Below are positions 59,291 through 64,000 of a stretch of 64,000 nucleotides of DNA, in pieces. Numbering within the stretch: the first letter of the stretch is position 1; the number at the start of each line of letters is the position of its first letter. The notes below the pieces were generated by a model. That model made no database searches and was not told where the DNA came from. It saw only the letters and a program-made list of their open reading frames with translations. The position numbers and the translations under genes were made by a program. Source of the DNA: Kitasatospora xanthocidica (GTDB taxonomy: Bacteria > Actinomycetota > Actinomycetes > Streptomycetales > Streptomycetaceae); NCBI RefSeq assembly GCF_014656195.1, contig NZ_BNBY01000005.1:328971-392970 (forward strand). The letters are read 5' to 3'.

Positions 59291-60196
59291 ATGGTCATGA
59301 TGCGAACCGTCCGCGCGGCCGTCCTCGCCGCGCTCTCCGCAGTCCTCGTCGCGTGGCCGGCCCAGGCCGCCACCACCCCGCTCGCGGCGCCGCCGCCGGC
59401 CGCCGCGCTCTCCGTCGAACTCTGCCCGCCGGAGGGCCCGGTGGTCCCGGGTGAGACCGGGACGCTGGAGGTCCGGGTCACCAACAACGGCCCGGCGGCG
59501 ACCGGCGACACCACCCAGGTGGTCGTGCACTTCCCGGCGCCGGGTGTGGTGCAGTCGGCCGACCCGCCGGTCGACCTGACCTACTTCGGCACCGGCAGCT
59601 CCTACCTGATCCCGGCCGGTCTGGCGCCGGGGGCGACCTCCGTCGAGCGGCTCGCGCTGTACGTCGCGCCGATCACCTACTCGGGCGAGACCATCAGCGG
59701 CGACGTCCAGGCCTTCTACGCGGGTGACCCGGACCAGTCCGGCCACACCACGCCCTACAGCCTCGTCACCGGCGACACCAAGGCGCACTTCACGGTCGGG
59801 GCCTCGTCCGCGATCGTCGGCGGCAAGCCGGTGCCGCAGCCGGGTGACCTGGAGGGCAAGCCCGGAGCCACCATCGAGCTGCCGCTGTGGGTGTACAACA
59901 ACGGCCCGTCGTACTCGCGGCACCCGGTCGACTTCCTGATCACCGTGCCGGAGCGGACCACGCTGACCGGCACCACGCCGATCGGCTGCACGGCGACCGG
60001 GCCGCGGACGCTGGCCTGCCACTTCTCGGAGGGGCCGCGCTACCACAACACGATCTACGTCTTCCCGTCCGTGGTGATCGACCCGGCGGCGGTCGCCGGG
60101 CAGGTGCTCACCGGCGGGACGCTGGACGTGTCCGGGCAGGAGGACCCGAACCCCTCGCCCGACCACCACGCCGACTTCGCGGTGACGGTGACCTGA
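59291..60196 (+). CDS. Secreted protein with DUF11-like beta repeats
   Basis: A 301-residue exported protein. A signal peptide (MMRTVRAAVLAALSAVLVAW, cleavage near AQA) is followed by two immunoglobulin-like segments of the DUF11 kind. The first is around TGTLEVRVTNNGPAATGDTT and the second around ATIELPLWVYNNGPSYSRHP, each ending in a beta-rich block. One Cys pair may lie in the second domain (IGCTATG, LACHFS). The start is uncertain among several ATG codons; 59291 follows GGGGGGAGC. It has no sorting signal and is probably released or wall-associated. Function is unknown. Confidence 0.75.
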   Translation: MVMMRTVRAAVLAALSAVLVAWPAQAATTPLAAPPPAAALSVELCPPEGPVVPGETGTLEVRVTNNGPAATGDTTQVVVHFPAPGVVQSADPPVDLTYFGTGSSYLIPAGLAPGATSVERLALYVAPITYSGETISGDVQAFYAGDPDQSGHTTPYSLVTGDTKAHFTVGASSAIVGGKPVPQPGDLEGKPGATIELPLWVYNNGPSYSRHPVDFLITVPERTTLTGTTPIGCTATGPRTLACHFSEGPRYHNTIYVFPSVVIDPAAVAGQVLTGGTLDVSGQEDPNPSPDHHADFAVTVT

Positions 60197-60214
60197 ACGG
60201 CTCTGCCGGGTAGG

Positions 60215-60250
60215 CCCGGCCCGGGTGCGTAACGGCGCACCCGGACCGGG
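60215..60250. terminator. Bidirectional terminator
   Basis: A 14-bp stem with one mismatch (60215-60229 with 60236-60250) and a TAACGG loop lies between the secreted-protein gene and the convergent ABC gene. Confidence 0.78.
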
Positions 60251-60282
60251 CACATTCATGGGGGGTGAAACAGGACCAGGAC

Positions 60283-62175
60283 CTAGACCAGGCTGTCCCG
60301 CCAGGCCCGGTGGAGGTCGGCGAAGCGGCCGGAGCCGTCGATCAGCTCCTGCGGGGAGCCGTCCTCCACGATCCGGCCCTGGTCCATCACCAGGACGCGG
60401 TCGGCGATCTCCACGGTGGAGAGCCGGTGCGCGATGATCACCGCCGTGCGGCCGGCCAGCACCGTGCGCATCGCCCGCTGGACGGCCTGCTCGCCCGGGA
60501 CGTCCAGGGAACTGGTCGCCTCGTCCAGGATCAGCACCGCCGGGTCGGCCAGCAGGGCGCGGGCGAAGGCCACCAGCTGGCGCTGCCCGGCGGAGATCCG
60601 GCCGCCGCGCTTGCGCACGTCGGTGTCGAAGCCGTCCGGCAGCGCGGCGACGAACTCGTACGCGCCGATGTCGCGGGCGGCCTGCTCGACCTCCTCGCGG
60701 GTGGCGCCGGGGCGGCCGATCGCGATGTTCTCGGCGACGGTGCCGGAGAACAGGAAGGACTCCTGGGTCACCATCACCACCCCGCGGCGCAGCTCGGGGG
60801 TGGCCAGCTCGCGCAGGTCCACGCCGTCCAGCCGGATCCGGCCGTCGGTCGGGTCGTAGAAGCGGGCCAGCAGCTTGGCGACCGTCGACTTGCCCGCGCC
60901 GGTGGCGCCGACCACCGCGACCGTCTGCCCGGCCGGGATGCGCAGGTCGAAGGGCGGCAGCACCTCCTTGCCGGTGCGGTAGGCGAAGCGGGTGCCCTCG
61001 AAGGCGACTTCCCGGCCCTTGACGGTGGTGTCCCCCAGAGCCGGCAGCTCCTTGGGCTCGGCCGGTTCGGCGACCGTCGGCTCGTGGGCGAGCAGGCCGG
61101 CGATCTTCTCCAGGGCGGCGGCGGCCGACTGGTAGCTGTTCAGGAACATCGCCAGCTGGTCGACCGGGTCGTAGAGCCGGCGCAGGTAGAGCGTGAAGGC
61201 GGTGAGCACGCCCAGCTCCAGCGAGTCCTCGACGACCAGGTAGGCGCCGAGCAGCACCACGCCGGTGATCCACAGGTTGGCGGTGACCCGGGAGAGGCCG
61301 ACGTAGCGGGCGATCTCCAGCAGGCCGTCCGCGGTCGCGGTGGCGGACTGCCGGTTGACCACGGCGAAGGCCTCGTCGTTGGCCTTCTCGCGGCGGAAGG
61401 CCTGCACCGGGCGGATGCCGTTCATGGTCTCGGTGAACCGGACGATCAGCGAGGCGGCCGAGGTGCGGGAGCGGCGGTAGACCCGGCGCGAGCGGCTGCG
61501 GAAGGAGCGGGCGATCAGCGCCAGCGGCACCACGGACACCAGCGAGACCAGGCCGAGCCGCCAGTCCAGCACCAGCAGCAGCACCGAGATGTAGCAGACC
61601 GACAGGAAGACCGTCAGCAGCTCCTGGAGGCCCTCGGAGAGCAGCTCGCGCAGCGCGTCGATGTCGCTGGTGGCCCGGGAGATGATCCGGCCCGAGGTGT
61701 AGCGCTCGTGGAAGTCCAGGCTCAGCCGCTGGGCGTGCCGGAAGATCCGGCCGCGCAGCTCCAGCAGGATGTCCTGGTTGACCCGGGCACTGACCTTGAT
61801 GAACACCCACTGCAGCACCGGGCTGAGCAGGGCGCAGAACAGGTACCCGGCGGTGACGGCGATCAGCGGGCCGGAGTCGTGGTCGCGCAGCGCCGGGATG
61901 GCGCGGTCCATCGCGACCGCGACCAGCAGCGGGCCGGCCTGCATCGCGGCCTGCTGGACCAGGATCACCAGCATCGCGACGGCGATCCGGGCGCGGTGCG
62001 GGCCGAGCAGCGAGCGCAGCAGCGCCCGGGGCGCGCCGGGCGGGACGGGGATGTCCTCCTCGTCGGCCGGCGGCGGGGGCGGCTCGCTGCCGGCGGGCCC
62101 GACGGCGGTGACGGGTACGGCGGGTTCGGCGGGTCCGTTGTCCGCGGCCTTCGCGGGTTCGGCGGTGGTGGTCAC
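60283..62175 (-). CDS. ABC exporter half-transporter, subunit 2 (intact Walker B)
   Basis: A 630-residue fusion of membrane and ATPase domains. Residues 1-60 are Pro/Ala-rich. Six membrane helices follow to about 350, then the nucleotide-binding domain with Walker A GATGAGKST, a degenerate signature RISAGQRQ instead of LSGGQ, Walker B VLILDEATSSLD with catalytic Glu, and H-loop IIAHRLSTVE. The partner is encoded just upstream with a GTGA overlap. Together they form a heterodimeric exporter of unknown, probably hydrophobic, substrate. Confidence 0.94.
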   Translation of the reverse strand: MTTTAEPAKAADNGPAEPAVPVTAVGPAGSEPPPPPADEEDIPVPPGAPRALLRSLLGPHRARIAVAMLVILVQQAAMQAGPLLVAVAMDRAIPALRDHDSGPLIAVTAGYLFCALLSPVLQWVFIKVSARVNQDILLELRGRIFRHAQRLSLDFHERYTSGRIISRATSDIDALRELLSEGLQELLTVFLSVCYISVLLLVLDWRLGLVSLVSVVPLALIARSFRSRSRRVYRRSRTSAASLIVRFTETMNGIRPVQAFRREKANDEAFAVVNRQSATATADGLLEIARYVGLSRVTANLWITGVVLLGAYLVVEDSLELGVLTAFTLYLRRLYDPVDQLAMFLNSYQSAAAALEKIAGLLAHEPTVAEPAEPKELPALGDTTVKGREVAFEGTRFAYRTGKEVLPPFDLRIPAGQTVAVVGATGAGKSTVAKLLARFYDPTDGRIRLDGVDLRELATPELRRGVVMVTQESFLFSGTVAENIAIGRPGATREEVEQAARDIGAYEFVAALPDGFDTDVRKRGGRISAGQRQLVAFARALLADPAVLILDEATSSLDVPGEQAVQRAMRTVLAGRTAVIIAHRLSTVEIADRVLVMDQGRIVEDGSPQELIDGSGRFADLHRAWRDSLV

Positions 62176-64000
62176 GGGGCTGCACTTCCTTCGGGCGCGA
62201 GGGCGGCCTCGCCGGACATCAGTTCGCGGTAGTGCGGGCAGTCGCGCAGCAGCTCCTGGTGGGTGCCGACGGCCTCGATCCGGCCGTCCGCCAGCACCGC
62301 GACCCGGTCGGCGAGCAGCACGGTGCTGGGGCGGTGGGCGACCACCAGGGCGGTGGTGGTGCCGAGGACCTCGCGCAGCGCCCGTTCGACCAGGGCCTCG
62401 GTGTGCACGTCCAGGGCGGAGAGCGGGTCGTCCAGCACCAGGAAGGCCGGGTCGCCGACCACCGCGCGGGCCAGGGCGAGGCGCTGGCGCTGGCCGCCGG
62501 ACAGGCTCAGGCCCTGCTCGCCGACCTCGGTGTCCGGGCCCTCGGGGAGCCTCGCCACGAAGTCCGCCTGGGCGGTGGCGAGGGCGGAGCGCAGCTGCTC
62601 GTCGCCCGCGCCCGGGGCGCCCATCAGGACGTTCTCCCGGACGGTGGCGGAGAACAGGGTGGGCTCCTCGAAGGCGACCGCGACGGTCTCGCGCAGCCGC
62701 TGCCGGGGCAGGTCGCGGATGTCCCGGCCGTCCAGCGTGATGGTGCCGGCGGTGGCCTCGTACAGCCGGGGGAGCAGCGCGGTGAGCGTGGTCTTGCCGC
62801 TGCCGGTGGCGCCGACCAGGGCCATCGTCTCGCCGCTGCGGACGTGCAGGTCGATGCCGGACAGCAGGTCGGGGCTGTCCGCGGGGGCGTCGGGGTAGCG
62901 GAAGCGGACGCCGGTGAAGCGGATGCCGTCCGGGGCGGCGAGCCCGGTGGCGGTGCCCGGGTCCGGGGTGTCCGGCTCGTCCAGCACCTCGAAGAAGCGG
63001 TCGGTGGCGGTGGCGGCCTCGTTGGCGTAGGCGAGCAGCCAGCCGAGCGACTCGACCGGCCAGCGCAGCGCGAGCGCGGTGGACAGGAAGGCGACCAGGG
63101 AGCCGGCGCTCAGCTCGTCGTGGGCGACCAGGTAGGCGCCGACGGCGAGGGCGCAGGCCAGGACGATCTCCGGCAGGCCGACGATGACGGCCCACAGGTT
63201 GGCGAGCAGGTGGGCCTTGTGCAGCTCGGTGCGGCGCAGCTCGTGGGACTGGGCGCGGAAGCGCTCGGCCATCGAGCGGTGGCGGCCGAAGGCCTTGAGG
63301 ATCCGGATGCCGAGCACGGACTCCTCGACCACGGTGGCGAGGTCGCCGTTCTGGTCCTGGGCGCGGCGGGAGGCGCCGGAGTAGCCGTGCTCGAAGCTCC
63401 GGGTGAGCACGAACAGCGGGACGACGGGCGCCAGGGCGATCAGCGCGAGCCGCCAGTCCTGGGTGAACATCACCGCCGTGCCGGCCAGGAACATCACCGA
63501 GTTGACGATCAGGAAGACCAGTGGGAAGGCCAGGAACAGCCGCATGGTGTACATGTCGGCGGTGGCCCGGGAGAGCAGCTGGCCGGAGCCCCACCGGTCG
63601 TGGAAGGAGACCGGGAGCCGCTGCAGCTTGGCGAAGAGGTCGCCGCGCATCGCCGTCTCCAGCCCGGCCAGCGGGCGGGCCAGCACCACCCGGCGGGTGT
63701 AGAACAGACCGGCCTCCAGCAGGCCCACCAGCAGCAGCAGGCCGACCAGCGGCCAGAGGGCGGCCAGGTCGCGGGTGGCGAGCGGGCCGTCCACGATCCG
63801 GCCGAGGATCACCGGGACGGCGAGTGTGCTCAGCATGCCGAGGGTGGCGGCCGTCACCGAGACGGTCAGCCGGCCGCGGACGGCGCGCGCGTACGGCCAC
63901 AGGCGCAGCAGGGAGCGGACCGTGGAGCGGCGCGGTGCGGCGGCTGCGCCGGGTCCGGCGGTCTCGTCGGTCTTTTCGGTCCCGTCGGTGGGCGGGTTGT
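62172..64000 (-). CDS. ABC exporter half-transporter, subunit 1 (cut by window edge)
   Basis: At least 609 residues; the frame stays open to base 64000 with no upstream ATG or GTG, so the N-terminus is missing. It has a membrane domain of six helices and an ATPase domain with Walker A GATGSGKTT, a canonical signature LSLSGGQRQRLALARA, Walker B FLVLDDPLSALD where the catalytic Glu is Asp, and H-loop VVAHRPSTV. A start at GTG 63857 would remove the first helix region (LLRLWPYARAVRGRLTVSV), so it is unlikely. Coupled by a 4-bp overlap to the second subunit. Confidence 0.93.
   Translation of the reverse strand, partial: NPPTDGTEKTDETAGPGAAAAPRRSTVRSLLRLWPYARAVRGRLTVSVTAATLGMLSTLAVPVILGRIVDGPLATRDLAALWPLVGLLLLVGLLEAGLFYTRRVVLARPLAGLETAMRGDLFAKLQRLPVSFHDRWGSGQLLSRATADMYTMRLFLAFPLVFLIVNSVMFLAGTAVMFTQDWRLALIALAPVVPLFVLTRSFEHGYSGASRRAQDQNGDLATVVEESVLGIRILKAFGRHRSMAERFRAQSHELRRTELHKAHLLANLWAVIVGLPEIVLACALAVGAYLVAHDELSAGSLVAFLSTALALRWPVESLGWLLAYANEAATATDRFFEVLDEPDTPDPGTATGLAAPDGIRFTGVRFRYPDAPADSPDLLSGIDLHVRSGETMALVGATGSGKTTLTALLPRLYEATAGTITLDGRDIRDLPRQRLRETVAVAFEEPTLFSATVRENVLMGAPGAGDEQLRSALATAQADFVARLPEGPDTEVGEQGLSLSGGQRQRLALARAVVGDPAFLVLDDPLSALDVHTEALVERALREVLGTTTALVVAHRPSTVLLADRVAVLADGRIEAVGTHQELLRDCPHYRELMSGEAALAPEGSAAP

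Noticed and set aside
62172..63857. GTG at 63857 as the start of ABC subunit 1
   Set aside because: The frame continues upstream with typical exporter sequence to the window edge, so the gene is truncated rather than starting there.

Overview
The window is high-GC actinobacterial DNA from a streptomycete (Streptomyces or Kitasatospora). The evidence is GTG/ATG starts with purine-rich ribosome sites, adjacent scy and filP tip-cytoskeleton genes, a glgE-treS-mak-glgB operon beside glgP, NucS instead of MutSL mismatch repair, and SCO5389, DUF6230/6114, DUF3817 and DUF2550 families. From memory the order matches roughly SCO5375-SCO5452 of S. coelicolor. I could not check this, nor tell the two genera apart. 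No rRNA, tRNA, CRISPR array, insertion sequence or phage gene was seen.

Layout. 1-4.8 kb: end of a DUF2550 gene, cob(I)alamin adenosyltransferase, a membrane protein, a two-component pair and 3-hydroxyacyl-CoA dehydrogenase. 5.1-9.5 kb: a STAS protein, a membrane-anchored P-loop protein, NucS and an SCO5389-family protein. 9.6-14.5 kb: an LLM-type flavin monooxygenase, a zinc-finger-like protein, an ABC-2 exporter and an alpha/beta hydrolase. 14.6-20.4 kb: filP and a very long scy. 20.9-24.5 kb: methylmalonyl-CoA epimerase, thiolase, meaB and a MarR regulator. 24.5-28.4 kb: three coupled AIM24 genes, a DUF2127 membrane protein and DUF3817. 28.5-33.7 kb: two tandem secreted M4 metalloproteases, a MarR regulator and a second DUF3817. 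33.9-37.8 kb: isobutyryl-CoA mutase large subunit, a TetR regulator and a thioredoxin-TPR protein. 38.1-41.6 kb: a DUF6230 / DUF6114 / proline-rich secreted protein cluster. 41.8-46.6 kb: pyruvate kinase and ackA-pta. 46.8-47.5 kb: a Phd-PIN toxin-antitoxin pair. 47.5-59.2 kb: the alpha-glucan (GlgE) pathway. 59.3-64 kb: a secreted protein and a heterodimeric ABC exporter cut by the right edge.

How the genes work together. One theme is B12-dependent short-chain acyl-CoA metabolism: adenosyltransferase, hydroxyacyl-CoA dehydrogenase, epimerase, thiolase, the MeaB chaperone and IcmA. A second is central and storage carbon: pyruvate kinase and Pta-AckA. TreS makes maltose from trehalose, Mak phosphorylates it, GlgE polymerises maltose-1-phosphate, GlgB branches the glucan and GlgP degrades it. 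A third is polarised growth and surface proteins: Scy, FilP, the DUF6230/6114 cluster and secreted proteases.

The most interesting signals are regulatory. Two GGACGTCC palindromes 21 bp apart sit in the icmA promoter. A TTACTnACnnGTAA motif links the TetR promoter to the region before the DUF6230 cluster. The two protease genes share upstream blocks at identical spacing. The scy-filP spacer can form two mutually exclusive hairpins. Three gene ends show tandem copies of the stop-codon region. At protein level, GlgE carries an unusually long, lysine/alanine/threonine-rich N-terminal extension.
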